A DNA stretch of 64,000 bases from Finegoldia magna (GCF_003182075.1 NZ_QGTH01000006.1:1-64000), one strand, 5' to 3'. Numbered from the stretch's first letter, positions 25,292 to 34,484 are shown. Notes: a model not told the origin generated them from the sequence alone. Numbers and translations: made by a program.

Positions 25292-26422
25292 TTAATTAAA
25301 AATTATAGATCCGCGATCTATAAAATCATCATCATCTGTATAATAGTATTTTATATTTTCTTTTTCTAAAAATTCAATAAGTTTATTTTTAAATTTATAA
25401 TTTTCAAGATTGCCATAAAACACAACCCCTAAATCAGCACAATATCCACAAGTCCCACCAATAAATCCTGTATCATAACCTTCTAGTTTTATTTCACCAG
25501 AATCTATCAAATATGCCTGAATATTTTGTTTCTGAACACTAGCATATATAGATTTATCACTGGTAATTACAAATTTATCAGTAACTATTGTTGAACATTT
25601 TGAATATCCTTGTTTGACCATTATTATTTTCTCATCTTTAAGTAATTTTAATACAACAGGATCTACAGATTTTTTATTACAGACTAAATGATTTTCAATT
25701 GAAAAGTTATTTAACAAGCAATCTTTCGGGTATGTGTTCGTTATATCAAGCTCCGTTACATATAATGCTATATAATTTGGAAGATATGCCCTATAATGAA
25801 AATACGATTCTTGAGTACAAACGAATGCATTTTCATTTATTTTCCTAATTTGCATATCTACATGGTCACTAACTTTTTCATCCATTTTTTTACTATCGAA
25901 ACTGTAAATAACTTCATAACCATTGCCTTTTAAAAATTTTATCAAGCCATTTTTAGCTTTAAAACTAATTATCGCAAATTTCTTATGAGATTCTTCAAAC
26001 ATATCATTCTTTATTTCTAATCTATTTTGATCATCCAAATGTTCTTTTATAATTTCATCGAAAATAAATCCATTGAACTTAAATTTAATTATATCAAATA
26101 AGTTTGATAGTGCATAATCCATTAAAAATCTAAAAATTTTAAAAAGTATTGATTTATTAATTTTATCTAAATATATCTCTTTGATTAACAACTCTTTATC
26201 ATCTAAATCTAACACCAAATACCCTATTAACTTAGTTTCTTCAAAAATCACGAAATGATTTCTATTAGATATTTGTTTTTTCAAAGATTTAATTATTGTT
26301 GTTCTATTTTTCGCCAAATTTGAATCAAACTTATTTTGAAATAAAAAATTATTTCTCAGTTTGTATACAAAATCTGATAATTCCTCAATATACTCATCTT
26401 CTAATAAATCAATAAAAATCAT
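25292..26422 (-). CDS. GNAT-like N-terminus fused to a conserved hypothetical (DUF6873-like) domain
   Basis: This 376-residue protein has two parts. Residues 1 to about 180 look like an acetyltransferase-type fold (HFVIFEETKLIGYLVLD, then FKAKNGLIKFLKGNGYEVIYSF). Residues about 185-376 resemble a Clostridia family of conserved hypothetical proteins with the order HVDMQIRKINENAFVC, YPKDCLLN, VKQGYSKCSTIVTD, GFIGGTCGYCADLGVVFYG. I recall that family as DUF6873 with a guanidine-modifying-enzyme-like fold, but this needs a search. Cysteines cluster in the last motif. It sits between the tRNA terminator and hisS. AAAGGAG precedes the ATG. Function unknown. Confidence 0.7.
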   Translation of the reverse strand: MIFIDLLEDEYIEELSDFVYKLRNNFLFQNKFDSNLAKNRTTIIKSLKKQISNRNHFVIFEETKLIGYLVLDLDDKELLIKEIYLDKINKSILFKIFRFLMDYALSNLFDIIKFKFNGFIFDEIIKEHLDDQNRLEIKNDMFEESHKKFAIISFKAKNGLIKFLKGNGYEVIYSFDSKKMDEKVSDHVDMQIRKINENAFVCTQESYFHYRAYLPNYIALYVTELDITNTYPKDCLLNNFSIENHLVCNKKSVDPVVLKLLKDEKIIMVKQGYSKCSTIVTDKFVITSDKSIYASVQKQNIQAYLIDSGEIKLEGYDTGFIGGTCGYCADLGVVFYGNLENYKFKNKLIEFLEKENIKYYYTDDDDFIDRGSIIFN

Positions 26423-26440
26423 ATTAACTCCTTTACATAT

Positions 26441-26474
26441 AAAAAAAAGGAAAGTCTATAATAAACTTTCCTTT
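26441..26474 (-). terminator. Terminator of the tRNA operon
   Basis: AAAGGAAAGT (26446-26455) and ACTTTCCTTT (26465-26474) form the stem, and a U-run follows on the minus strand. The 5' arm begins at the last base of tRNA-Cys. The next ATG (26422) lies only 18 bases beyond. Confidence 0.8.
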
Positions 26475-26547
26475 GGAGGCGACACCCAGATTTGAACTGG
26501 GGGTGAAGGTGTTGCAGACCTCTGCCTTACCACTTGGCTATGTCGCC
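26474..26547 (-). tRNA. tRNA-Cys (GCA)
   Basis: The minus strand folds as a cloverleaf: acceptor GGCGACA/TGTCGCC, anticodon stem GAGGT/ACCTT with loop CTGCAAC giving GCA, T-arm loop TTCAAAT, discriminator T and encoded CCA. It is the last tRNA of a three-gene operon. Confidence 0.97.
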
Positions 26548-26550
26548 GTA

Positions 26551-26625
26551 TGGAGCGGAAGACGAGACTCGAACTCGCGACCCTCGCCTTGGCAAGGCGA
26601 TGCTCTACCACTGAGCCACTTCCGC
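26551..26625 (-). tRNA. tRNA-Gly (GCC)
   Basis: Acceptor GCGGAAG pairs with CTTCCGC. The anticodon stem TCGCC/GGCGA encloses TTGCCAA, giving GCC. The T-loop is TTCGAGT, and CCA is encoded. It is the middle gene of the operon, three bases from tRNA-Cys. Confidence 0.97.
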
Positions 26626-26633
26626 ACACATTT

Positions 26634-26709
26634 TGGTGCCCAGAGCCGGAATCGAACCAGCGACACAAGGATTTTCAGTCCTTTGCTCTACCGACTGAGC
26701 TATCTGGGC
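26634..26709 (-). tRNA. tRNA-Phe (GAA)
   Basis: Acceptor GCCCAGA pairs with TCTGGGC. The anticodon stem AAGGA/TCCTT encloses CTGAAAA, giving GAA. The T-loop is TTCGATT, the discriminator is A, and CCA is encoded. It is the first gene of the operon. Confidence 0.97.
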
Positions 26710-26734
26710 TTAATGTATCAAACATTACTTTACT

Positions 26735-26763
26735 AGTATAAACGATTAAATTTGTTTTGTCAA
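26735..26763 (-). promoter_or_regulatory. Promoter of the tRNA-Phe-Gly-Cys operon
   Basis: On the minus strand a perfect TTGACA (complement of 26758-26763) is followed by 17 bases and TATACT (complement of 26735-26740), about 25 bases before tRNA-Phe. Confidence 0.88.
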
Positions 26764-26798
26764 ATTTTTTTACAACAATTTAAATCCGACTTTACAAT

Positions 26799-27524
26799 TT
26801 ACTTATACCTTTGTAATACTCTGTCATTTAACCCATACCACAATGCATCTTCTATAGAATTATTTAAAACAGTTTTCAAAGTTTTAACAATTTTTTTGTA
26901 CAAATTTTCTAATTGCCACATATTCAAGAATTTTTCTTCAGAAATCACTACACTATCATTAATAGATTTCATCACTAACTGTTTGTCCATCTTGCTATTA
27001 ATGCTAAATATCTTGTCTTTTAAGATGTTTTCACAATAATTATCTATTATTGAATCTTGTACTCTAAATGCATTTGATTTGTTTTTAATTGAACTAATCA
27101 TCTTATTTTTTAAAAACTTAGCACTTCTGCTTTCAGTATTATGAAGAAGAATATCCGATTTTTTAATCGTAGATGCTGGAATATGTCTTAATGCATAAAA
27201 CTCCAACTCATCACTTATATTCTTATTATTAAAGCCTTCAGTATAAGCTTGAAGATAATAAGTGAATTCAATTTTATTAATATCTTCTGATATCAAATCA
27301 AAAATAGCTTTAATAATATTTTCTCTATCATTTCTATACGACAAATGATTAATTAAAACATTGTAAATTTTATTAAGAGCGTTATATTTGACATAACAAG
27401 GTTGTATTTTGTTTTCTTGTTGAACAATATCAAGCATTAAGTATAAAGCTAATAAATCGTCTTCGAAAAGAAATTTTTTCTCAAGCTTTTTCTTTAAATT
27501 GTTCGTGTTATAAGCTTTATACAT
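26799..27524 (-). CDS. Hypothetical helical protein next to a phospholipase-C-like gene
   Basis: I do not recognise this 241-residue protein. It is predicted to be mostly helical, lysine- and asparagine-rich, without a signal peptide or membrane span and without obvious catalytic motifs. A YYLQAYTEGFNN segment and an acidic/hydrophobic N-terminal helix (LFEDDLLALYLMLDIVQQ) stand out. AGGAG sites precede the ATG. It follows the zinc phospholipase-C-like gene by 21 bases and ends 35 bases before the tRNA promoter with no clear terminator. The two are probably co-expressed. Confidence 0.7.
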   Translation of the reverse strand: MYKAYNTNNLKKKLEKKFLFEDDLLALYLMLDIVQQENKIQPCYVKYNALNKIYNVLINHLSYRNDRENIIKAIFDLISEDINKIEFTYYLQAYTEGFNNKNISDELEFYALRHIPASTIKKSDILLHNTESRSAKFLKNKMISSIKNKSNAFRVQDSIIDNYCENILKDKIFSINSKMDKQLVMKSINDSVVISEEKFLNMWQLENLYKKIVKTLKTVLNNSIEDALWYGLNDRVLQRYK

Positions 27525-27545
27525 AACTCCTACTCCTAATTATAT

Positions 27546-28187
27546 TTAAAAAACAAAGGACTTTTGATAGTATCTTTCTGTAGAGAATACTTCAATAGTT
27601 TCAAAGATAAAACAGAAAATAGAATAATTCAAACCATACGCAAAGTCCAAATCTCTCGTTTTATCTTCTGAAATGCTATATTCATCTACTATATCTTCAA
27701 TATAATTCTTAACCAATGTTTTTAACATCACACATTCATCATTATCTATGCTTATTTGACCTGATGTTATTGCTCTTTTGTCAAATATATGATTTTGTGC
27801 TAACTTATTCAAAACTCTTTCGTAATTCATGTGATCTTTAAGGTGTTGATTACACCTCCATCTTTTTGCATGCGGAAGACACACATAATCACTTAGATAA
27901 TGACTTATTACTCCAAGTTTTGTACTTAAAATCTTATTTTGCAATGAATTCAATCTTGTTAAATCTGTAAATTGAAAAAGATAAATTATAGTTATAATTT
28001 CTTTTACAATATAATTTATACTTTCTTCTTTGTAATGTGCTATTAGCTTGTATTTTGGTAAAATATCTGGACTAACAGCTCCCCATTCTAATTTTTTTAT
28101 ATTTAAATTGATTCCATAGGAATCTTTAATGTCTTGATTTATTTCTCTAACAATTCTCTTATGAGTTTCTGGAAAAATATTAATCAC
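27546..28187 (-). CDS. Zinc-dependent phospholipase C-like protein
   Basis: This 213-residue protein carries the pattern of the zinc phospholipase C / S1-P1 nuclease superfamily. H9 lies in PETHKRI, WGAVSPDILP follows at about 37-46, then LGVISHYLSDYVCLPHAKRW with two histidines and an aspartate, then HLKDHMNYE. There is no signal peptide, so unlike the secreted clostridial toxins it looks cytoplasmic. Cytoplasmic relatives are common, poorly studied Firmicutes genes. I call the superfamily with fair confidence, but not a substrate. It is followed by the unknown helical gene. Confidence 0.72.
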   Translation of the reverse strand: MINIFPETHKRIVREINQDIKDSYGINLNIKKLEWGAVSPDILPKYKLIAHYKEESINYIVKEIITIIYLFQFTDLTRLNSLQNKILSTKLGVISHYLSDYVCLPHAKRWRCNQHLKDHMNYERVLNKLAQNHIFDKRAITSGQISIDNDECVMLKTLVKNYIEDIVDEYSISEDKTRDLDFAYGLNYSIFCFIFETIEVFSTERYYQKSFVF

Positions 28188-28245
28188 TACCTTTCGTCAT
28201 TGGACATAATATTATTTTAGAGTAATTTAAGTTAAAAGTCAATTA

Positions 28246-28686
28246 TTAACTTTTGCACATAAATACAAGAAAATCGCTAATTCTCAACGATTTTTCGTCT
28301 ATAACTTCATTTATAAGATTAACAAATTCACTAGAATATTTTTCAGTTAAAAAAGAATAATCTATGTTAAGCGAATGAATTTCAAATTTTTTCATTTCAC
28401 AAAAAACATTATAGATTAGATTTTTGAAAATATTTTTGTTGTTATTTCTTAAATCATCTGGCAAATTTGCCAATATCACATAATCCGAAGTTATATTAAA
28501 AGCGGGAATGATTTTACATTCACCTTTTTCTATTCCACTTAATTTTGTAAGAGGTTCTAAAATTCTTTCTCCAGCTTTTTCAACTAATTTTTTTGAATTC
28601 TCTTCCAGAAGTGAATTTTCGATAAAATATAAAATTGCATCGCTTTGTAGCTCAAAAATATTGCCTTTAACAAATCTTATATCCAT
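28246..28686 (-). CDS. Macro-domain-like protein (degenerate)
   Basis: This 146-residue protein resembles a single macro domain, the fold that binds or hydrolyses ADP-ribose. It has VKGNIFELQSDAILYFIENSLL (compare GDIT-L--DAIVNAAN--L) and GIEKGECKIIPAFNITSDYVI (compare the GEA-T-G region). The catalytic asparagine block NAAN is replaced by FIEN, and the glycine-rich phosphate loop near the end is not evident. Ligand binding may therefore differ. It is divergent from tmcAL and upstream of the phospholipase-like gene. Confidence 0.6.
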   Translation of the reverse strand: MDIRFVKGNIFELQSDAILYFIENSLLEENSKKLVEKAGERILEPLTKLSGIEKGECKIIPAFNITSDYVILANLPDDLRNNNKNIFKNLIYNVFCEMKKFEIHSLNIDYSFLTEKYSSEFVNLINEVIDEKSLRISDFLVFMCKS

Positions 28687-28772
28687 AAAATCTACCCCTT
28701 TTTATTTACTATATTACCAATATCAATTATAATACAACATAAGAAAAAAGTATATGAAAGGAATCAATAATT

Positions 28773-29918
28773 ATGAATATAGCTATAGTATGTGAATACA
28801 ATCCGTTCCATTTTGGGCATTTACATCAAATAAATCAAATTAAAAAAAATTTCCCAGAAGCAAATATAATTGCAGTTATGAGTGGAAGTGTCGTGCAACG
28901 TGGTGAGTTTTCTATTTTAGATAAACTTCATAAAACTAAAATTGCTTTGGAACACGGAATAAACTGTGTTATTGAAATTCCTTCTATATTTTCTTTACAA
29001 TCAGCGCAAAATTTCGCCTATTACGCTATTAAAATAATAGACACTATTGGATGTGATTATGTTTCTTTTGGAATTGAAACAGAAATAAAAGATCTAATTT
29101 CATACAAAGATTTTCTACTAGAAAATGAAGCTAATATTAAACAGTTTATACTAGAAAACAAAAATATTTCATATAATAAAAATATAATAGAATTTTCAAA
29201 ACAAAACTATTTTGATTATTCTGATTCAATTTTCAAATCAAATAATATTCTTGCTTTGGAATATATGAAATCATTAGATAAACTACACTCTAATTGTAAA
29301 ATTCTGCCAATAAGAAGAGTAAATAGCGAATACAATTCAAATTCCTTAGAATGTATTTCTTATAGTGCCTCTTCTATTAGATCTAATTTAAAACTATTAG
29401 AAGAATTTAAAGACAAAATACCATCTTTAACTTACGATTATCTAAAACACAATTCTATTAGATCTAACAAAAAACTTTTAGACATATTATCTTATAAATT
29501 ATTTGTGGAAAAATCAGAATTAGATAATATAACGGGTTATGAGAAAGGATTAGATAATCATCTATCAAATGTATTGAATGAAAATTATGATGATTTTTTT
29601 GAAAACATAAAAAATAAAAAATATACCAAAAATCGACTTCAAAGATTGATTTTAAATTATATTTTAGGAGTAGATAAAAAATTTGTAGATGATATCGTAA
29701 ATGCAGATATTGAAGCTGTTCGCCTATTGGGATTCAAAAAAAACTTCGATTTGTCTACAATTAATAAAAATTGTAAAATTTATTCTTTGAACAGAGACTT
29801 TTCAAATTTATCTGATAATTACAAAAAATTATTTGAATATGATATAAAAGTCAGTAGACTAATATATTCAACAAAAAAGGTTAATGATTTTTATAATTTT
29901 CCAGTAATAAAAAAATAG
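28773..29918 (+). CDS. tmcAL: tRNA(Met) cytidine acetate ligase
   Basis: This 381-residue member of the YlbM/TmcAL family begins with the nucleotidyltransferase signature CEYNPFHFGHLHQI (HxGH). MSGSVVQRGEFSILDK follows, then SFGIETE, ISYSASSIRSNL, and RLQRLILNYILG towards the C-terminus. TmcAL uses ATP and acetate to acetylate C34 of elongator tRNA-Met, which keeps AUA and AUG decoding accurate. The start has GAAAGGAATC upstream. It is a single plus-strand gene between divergent and convergent minus-strand units. Confidence 0.93.
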   Translation: MNIAIVCEYNPFHFGHLHQINQIKKNFPEANIIAVMSGSVVQRGEFSILDKLHKTKIALEHGINCVIEIPSIFSLQSAQNFAYYAIKIIDTIGCDYVSFGIETEIKDLISYKDFLLENEANIKQFILENKNISYNKNIIEFSKQNYFDYSDSIFKSNNILALEYMKSLDKLHSNCKILPIRRVNSEYNSNSLECISYSASSIRSNLKLLEEFKDKIPSLTYDYLKHNSIRSNKKLLDILSYKLFVEKSELDNITGYEKGLDNHLSNVLNENYDDFFENIKNKKYTKNRLQRLILNYILGVDKKFVDDIVNADIEAVRLLGFKKNFDLSTINKNCKIYSLNRDFSNLSDNYKKLFEYDIKVSRLIYSTKKVNDFYNFPVIKK

Positions 29919-29956
29919 AGAATATTTTGAGGACCCCCCAAAATATTCTCTTTATT
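29912..29956. terminator. Bidirectional terminator between tmcAL and map
   Basis: AGAGAATATTTTG (29917-29929) and CAAAATATTCTCT (29939-29951) form a 13-base stem with a C-rich loop. It begins within the tmcAL stop codon and ends just before the convergent map stop. Confidence 0.82.
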
Positions 29957-30712
29957 TTATTGTCCTTGTTGTTTAGTCAAAATTCTTGGACCATCTTTTG
30001 TGATAGCTAATGTATGTTCATATTGGCATGATTTTTTTCCGTCAATAGTTCTAGCTGTCCATCCATTTTTATCAATTTTCAACTTATGAGTTCCCATATT
30101 AATCATTGGTTCAATAGTTAAAACCATTCCCTCTTGTAATCTAAGACCTCTGTGTTCTTTACCATAGTGAAGAACCATAGGATCTTCATGCATACCTCTT
30201 CCAATCCCGTGGCCTGTGAATTCGCGTACTACAGAATAGCCATTAGTTTCTGCTATTGACTGAATTTTAGCTCCTATATCTCCTAGTCTATTGCCAATAA
30301 CAGCTAATTTAATTCCTTCATACAAACATTCTCTTGTAACATCCATAAGTTTTTGAGTATCTTCATCTATTTGACCAACTGCATAGCTCCAACAGGAATC
30401 ACTCATCCAACCATTCAATTCAACTACTGTATCTACTTTTAACAAATCACCAGATTTTAAAATATAATCAGATGGATATCCATGGCATATTTCATCATTT
30501 ACAGAGCAACATGTAGCGTATGGGAATCCCTCAAATCCTATTTGAGCTGGTATTGCTCCCTTGCTTCTAATAAATTTTTCGCAAAAATCATTAACTTGCA
30601 TTGTAGTCAAACCTGGTTTAACAAATTCCCTCAAAGCTTCATGCATTCCAGAAATAACATTTCCAGAAATATCCATTTTTTCTATTTCATCTTTATTTTT
30701 TATAATAATCAT
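29957..30712 (-). CDS. map: Methionine aminopeptidase
   Basis: This 251-residue type I enzyme removes initiator methionine. Metal ligands are visible in order: LLKVDTVVELNGWMSD (Asp and Asp), EFTGHGIGRGMHEDP (His), MVLTIEPMINMG (Glu) and QYEHTLAITKDG (Glu). The substrate histidine lies in NDEICHGYPS. It follows the CBS-domain membrane protein by 8 bases. TAGGTGATTAA before its ATG is a modest ribosome-binding site, so it is probably co-translated. Confidence 0.97.
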   Translation of the reverse strand: MIIIKNKDEIEKMDISGNVISGMHEALREFVKPGLTTMQVNDFCEKFIRSKGAIPAQIGFEGFPYATCCSVNDEICHGYPSDYILKSGDLLKVDTVVELNGWMSDSCWSYAVGQIDEDTQKLMDVTRECLYEGIKLAVIGNRLGDIGAKIQSIAETNGYSVVREFTGHGIGRGMHEDPMVLHYGKEHRGLRLQEGMVLTIEPMINMGTHKLKIDKNGWTARTIDGKKSCQYEHTLAITKDGPRILTKQQGQ

Positions 30713-30720
30713 TTAATCAC

Positions 30721-32052
30721 CTATTCAAAAAAGTTCTTAGGTAATGTAATTTTTACCTTTTTAATTCTTTTATCTTCCACAAAAATTATATTGTACAAAA
30801 CATCATCTATTTCTATTTTTCTTTTAAAGCCATCTTCAGGTATATATCCCAATCGATTTATTAACATACCGCCTAATGTATCATAATCATCCGATAGCTC
30901 ATCAATCTCAAGTCCAATGTTAGAATTAATTTCTTTTATAGAAGTACTACCTTTTACTATATAATTAAACTTGTCAACCTGAATAATATCAGGAGCTTCA
31001 TGATCGTATTCATCTTCAATATTTCCAACTATTTCTTCAATTAAATCTTCCATCGATACAATACCTGAGAAACCACCATATTCATCAATTAAGATTGCCA
31101 TGTGAATTCTTTTTTTCTTCATATCTGAGAATAAATCATTGATATTTTTAGTTTCTGATATAAAATACGCTGGCTTTAAAATCTTTCTTAAGTCAACATT
31201 ATTAAATCCATGTTTGTAAGCTTCACTCATGTAATCTTTAATGTAGATGATGCCCAGTATGTTGTCAATATCACCTTCATATACTGGAATTCTTGAAAAT
31301 TTTAGTTCCATTAATTTATCCAAATAATCTTCAATACAATCTTCAAGGTCAATTGCAAATACTTCTGTTCTTGCTGTCATTATTTCTTCAGCTGTTTTTT
31401 CATCAAAGTTAATAACAGCATCAATCATATCTTTTTCGTTTGAATTTATAATTCCTTGTTCCTTTCCGACCTCTACCATTGATTTTATTTCTTCAACAGT
31501 AATTTTGCTCTCCACATTCAAAGTTTTAATTCCAATTATACTCAGTATAAATTTTGTTGACTTAGAAAGTAAAAAAACAAATGGTTTTAAAATAAAGTAA
31601 ATAAATTTTACAGCATTAATCGAAAATAACGCAAAAGAATCCGCCACACTCAAAGCAATTCTTTTTGGAATCAATTGTCCAAACAAAATATACAAAAACG
31701 ATAAAACAATAAGTACAACACACACTGATATCCAATAAGTTACAGATTTATTTAATCCTAAAAATATCATCTTTTTACTCAAACTTACACTTAAACTAGA
31801 TGCACATATTGCTGAAGCAACAAATCCAATATAAGTTAATATAACTTGAATAGTAGACAAAAATTTTGTGTGTTTTTCAAATTGTTCTAAAACAGATTTT
31901 GCCTTTTCATTTCCATCATCACTCATAACCCTAAGCTTATTTTTATCACAAGATACAATTGCTATTTCACTTGCTGAAAAAAAAGCATTAATTACTATAA
32001 GTATTAATAAAATAACCAATTCTACAATAAGATTGGGCCCGACTTCGTCCAT
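30721..32052 (-). CDS. CNNM/CorC-type membrane protein (hemolysin-C family)
   Basis: This 443-residue protein has an N-terminal DUF21/CNNM membrane domain (four hydrophobic spans within 1-180, starting LIVELVILLILIVINAFFSASE). A CBS pair follows (about 205-330; MTARTEVFAIDLE, FSRIPVYEGDIDNILGIIYIKD, HMAILIDEYGGFSGIVSMEDLIEEIVG). The C-terminal CorC_HlyC domain covers about 350-435. Related proteins move Mg2+ or support divalent-cation tolerance, and the hemolysin name is historical. AGGAGG precedes the ATG. A TATAAT lies upstream but the -35 is weak. Confidence 0.9.
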   Translation of the reverse strand: MDEVGPNLIVELVILLILIVINAFFSASEIAIVSCDKNKLRVMSDDGNEKAKSVLEQFEKHTKFLSTIQVILTYIGFVASAICASSLSVSLSKKMIFLGLNKSVTYWISVCVVLIVLSFLYILFGQLIPKRIALSVADSFALFSINAVKFIYFILKPFVFLLSKSTKFILSIIGIKTLNVESKITVEEIKSMVEVGKEQGIINSNEKDMIDAVINFDEKTAEEIMTARTEVFAIDLEDCIEDYLDKLMELKFSRIPVYEGDIDNILGIIYIKDYMSEAYKHGFNNVDLRKILKPAYFISETKNINDLFSDMKKKRIHMAILIDEYGGFSGIVSMEDLIEEIVGNIEDEYDHEAPDIIQVDKFNYIVKGSTSIKEINSNIGLEIDELSDDYDTLGGMLINRLGYIPEDGFKRKIEIDDVLYNIIFVEDKRIKKVKITLPKNFFE

Positions 32053-32116
32053 TTAATCCTCCTAAAATTATAGATAATAATATTATACAATAATTTTGAA
32101 TTAAAATAAAACAAAA

Positions 32117-32160
32117 TTAAAAACGGAATGTTTTCCGCAATACAAAGATAACATTCCGCT
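32117..32160 (-). terminator. Terminator after hppA
   Basis: CGGAATGTT (32124-32132) and AACATTCCG (32150-32158) form the stem. On the minus strand five U and further U-rich sequence follow. It lies between hppA and the CorC-type gene. Confidence 0.75.
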
Positions 32161-32222
32161 TAAAATCATTTAATTCAATTCGTGTTTTAGAAAAACACTT
32201 CAAATACTAAAATATTCGATTT

Positions 32223-34235
32223 TTAGAATAAGTTTAGTATTACTCCACCATGTTGAGCAATCAATGGTGCGAATACTAATGATACTACCGTCATCAATTT
32301 AATTAATATGTTTAATGATGGACCTGAAGTATCCTTGAATGGATCCCCAACAGTATCTCCAACTACAGCTGCCTTATGAGCATCTGATCCTTTTCCACCG
32401 TGTTGACCTGATTCAATATATTTTTTAGCATTATCCCATGCTCCACCACTGTTTGACATGAATATTGCCATTAATACGCCTGTAACAAGTGAACCTGCTA
32501 AAAGTCCTCCTAAAGCTTCTGCACCTAATAAGAATCCCATTATAACTGGACAAACTACAGCTAACAAACCTGGAACAAGCATTTGTCTTAATGCAGCACC
32601 TGTAGAAATATCTACACATTTTTTGTAATCAGGTTGTTGAGTACCTTCCATAATTCCTGGGAATTCTTTAAATTGTCTTCTAACTTCAACAATCATATCA
32701 TTTGCAGCTGTTCCTACAGCATCCATAGTCAATGCTGAGAATAGGAATGGTAACATACCACCAATGAACATACCAGCTACAACTTCTGGACTTGTAACAT
32801 CTATTTGTTTCAAACCTACTACAGCTGTATATGATGCAAATAATGCTAATGCTGTTAATGCAGCACTACCGATTGCAAATCCCTTTCCTATCGCAGCGGT
32901 AGTATTTCCGACTGAGTCTAATTTATCTGTAATATTTCTAACATCTTCTGGTAATTCGCACATTTCAGCAATACCACCAGCATTATCTGCTATTGGACCA
33001 TAAGCGTCTACTGCAATTGTCATTCCACAAGTAGATAACATACCTATAGCAGCTACTGCAATACCATACAAACCTTCTGTAGGGTTTGTAGCACCATTTG
33101 ATGCAAAGAATGAAATTATTATACCAATAGCTATTACAATAATTGGACCAGTAGTTGATTTCATTCCTGTAGCCAAACCTGAAATAATATTTGTAGAAGA
33201 ACCTGTTTCTGATTCTTCAGCAATTTTTTGAACTGGCTTTTTATCTTCAGATGTGTAGTATTCAGTAAATTGTGAAATTATCAATCCAACTAATATACCA
33301 GCTAATACAGAGAAGAAAGCATTATTACTACCAAGAATAGATCTTGATAAGAAGAATGATCCTGCGATTGCTAATATTGAGCTGATAATTGTACCTGTAT
33401 TTAAAGATTTTTGAGGATCTTTTCCTCCTCTAACTGTAAATACACCTATAATAGATGCAATAACACCTAAAGCTGCTGTTGCTATTGCAAACGATACTCC
33501 CTTTTCTTCGTAAGCTAATAAACCTAATGTAATACCAGATAAAATACTACCAGCATAGGATTCAAATAAGTCGGCTCCCATACCAGCAACATCCCCTACG
33601 TTGTCCCCAACATTATCTGCAATTACTGCAGGGTTTCTAGGGTCATCTTCAGGAATACCAGCTTCAACTTTACCAACCAAGTCCGCTCCAACATCTGCGG
33701 CTTTTGTATAGATACCTCCACCAACTCTGGCAAATAAAGCTATGGAAGAAGCACCAAAACTAAATCCAGTAACAACTTCAGCATCTTGGAAAATAATATA
33801 AGAAAGAGTTATACCTAAAATTCCTAATCCAACAACGCACATTCCCATTACTGCTCCACCAGAAAATGCTACGTTTAATGCTCCATTCATTCCTTCTTCT
33901 TTTGCCGCATTAGCTGTCCTAACGTTTGCCTTTGTTGCAGCTTGCATACCGATGTAACCTGCAAGTACACTAAATATTGCACCAGCTAAAAAACAAATTG
34001 CTGTCTTATAATCGATTGCAACACCTAGAATTACACATACTATAACTACAAAAATAATAAGTGCTTTGTACTGGCGAGAAAGATAAGCCATTGCTCCGTC
34101 GTGAATAAATCCAGATATCTCCCTCATTCTTTCATTACCAGCACCTTTTTTACTTATGCTACTAAATTTTATTGCAGCAAATAATAAAGCGATAATACCT
34201 GCTGCAATAGCTAAATAGTAATACATATTGTCCAT
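32223..34235 (-). CDS. hppA: Membrane pyrophosphatase, K+-dependent type
   Basis: This 670-residue multi-span protein hydrolyses pyrophosphate to pump H+ or Na+. Pyrophosphate-site motifs are intact: [22 protein letters not shown] (around 210) and [17 protein letters not shown] (around 635). The motif [10 protein letters not shown] has alanine where potassium-independent enzymes have lysine, so the enzyme should need K+. I cannot tell Na+ from H+ pumping by eye. It starts 24 bases after secG and is probably co-transcribed. Such pumps recycle biosynthetic pyrophosphate in anaerobes. Confidence 0.96.
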   Translation of the reverse strand: MDNMYYYLAIAAGIIALLFAAIKFSSISKKGAGNERMREISGFIHDGAMAYLSRQYKALIIFVVIVCVILGVAIDYKTAICFLAGAIFSVLAGYIGMQAATKANVRTANAAKEEGMNGALNVAFSGGAVMGMCVVGLGILGITLSYIIFQDAEVVTGFSFGASSIALFARVGGGIYTKAADVGADLVGKVEAGIPEDDPRNPAVIADNVGDNVGDVAGMGADLFESYAGSILSGITLGLLAYEEKGVSFAIATAALGVIASIIGVFTVRGGKDPQKSLNTGTIISSILAIAGSFFLSRSILGSNNAFFSVLAGILVGLIISQFTEYYTSEDKKPVQKIAEESETGSSTNIISGLATGMKSTTGPIIVIAIGIIISFFASNGATNPTEGLYGIAVAAIGMLSTCGMTIAVDAYGPIADNAGGIAEMCELPEDVRNITDKLDSVGNTTAAIGKGFAIGSAALTALALFASYTAVVGLKQIDVTSPEVVAGMFIGGMLPFLFSALTMDAVGTAANDMIVEVRRQFKEFPGIMEGTQQPDYKKCVDISTGAALRQMLVPGLLAVVCPVIMGFLLGAEALGGLLAGSLVTGVLMAIFMSNSGGAWDNAKKYIESGQHGGKGSDAHKAAVVGDTVGDPFKDTSGPSLNILIKLMTVVSLVFAPLIAQHGGVILNLF

Positions 34236-34259
34236 GATTTACTCCTTTCAACTATTAAA

Positions 34260-34484
34260 TTATTTTATATATGCTAACGCCAAAGCTGAAACCAAGAATA
34301 TAACTGATGATACAATAACAACTCTGTTAATATAATTATCCTTAGTTAATCTTCCACCATGTCCACCGACATTAGTTTCGCCTGTTAACGCTGCCATCCC
34401 TTCTGATTTAGTTTCTTGACTCATCACTGCAATTATTATTACAATGCTGGCAATTACTAAAATTACTGAAAAAATAGTCTTCAT
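34260..34484 (-). CDS. secG: Preprotein translocase subunit SecG
   Basis: This 74-residue protein has the two-span SecG hairpin. The first span (IFSVILVIASIVIIIAVM) is followed by the cytosolic loop with QETKSEGMAALTGETN and GGRLTKDNYINR. The second span is VVIVSSVIFLVSALALAYI. It assists SecA-driven export through SecYEG. GAGGTGTATAA precedes the ATG. It is the first gene of a unit with hppA. Confidence 0.87.
   Translation of the reverse strand: MKTIFSVILVIASIVIIIAVMSQETKSEGMAALTGETNVGGHGGRLTKDNYINRVVIVSSVIFLVSALALAYIK

Noticed and set aside
26473-26741. Open frames on both strands across the tRNA region
   Set aside because: They are translations of three tRNA genes and resemble the spurious proteins often predicted over tRNA clusters. 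No ribosome-binding site or codon pattern supports them.
30482-30886. 134-codon plus-strand frame antisense to map and the CorC-type gene
   Set aside because: It lies wholly over two well-supported genes and their junction, has no good ribosome-binding site, and reads as low-complexity hydrophobic sequence.
32161-32215. Second small hairpin (GTGTTTT/AAAACAC) near the hppA end
   Set aside because: It is short, AT-rich and without a following U tract. The stronger terminator at 32117-32160 explains the transcript end.
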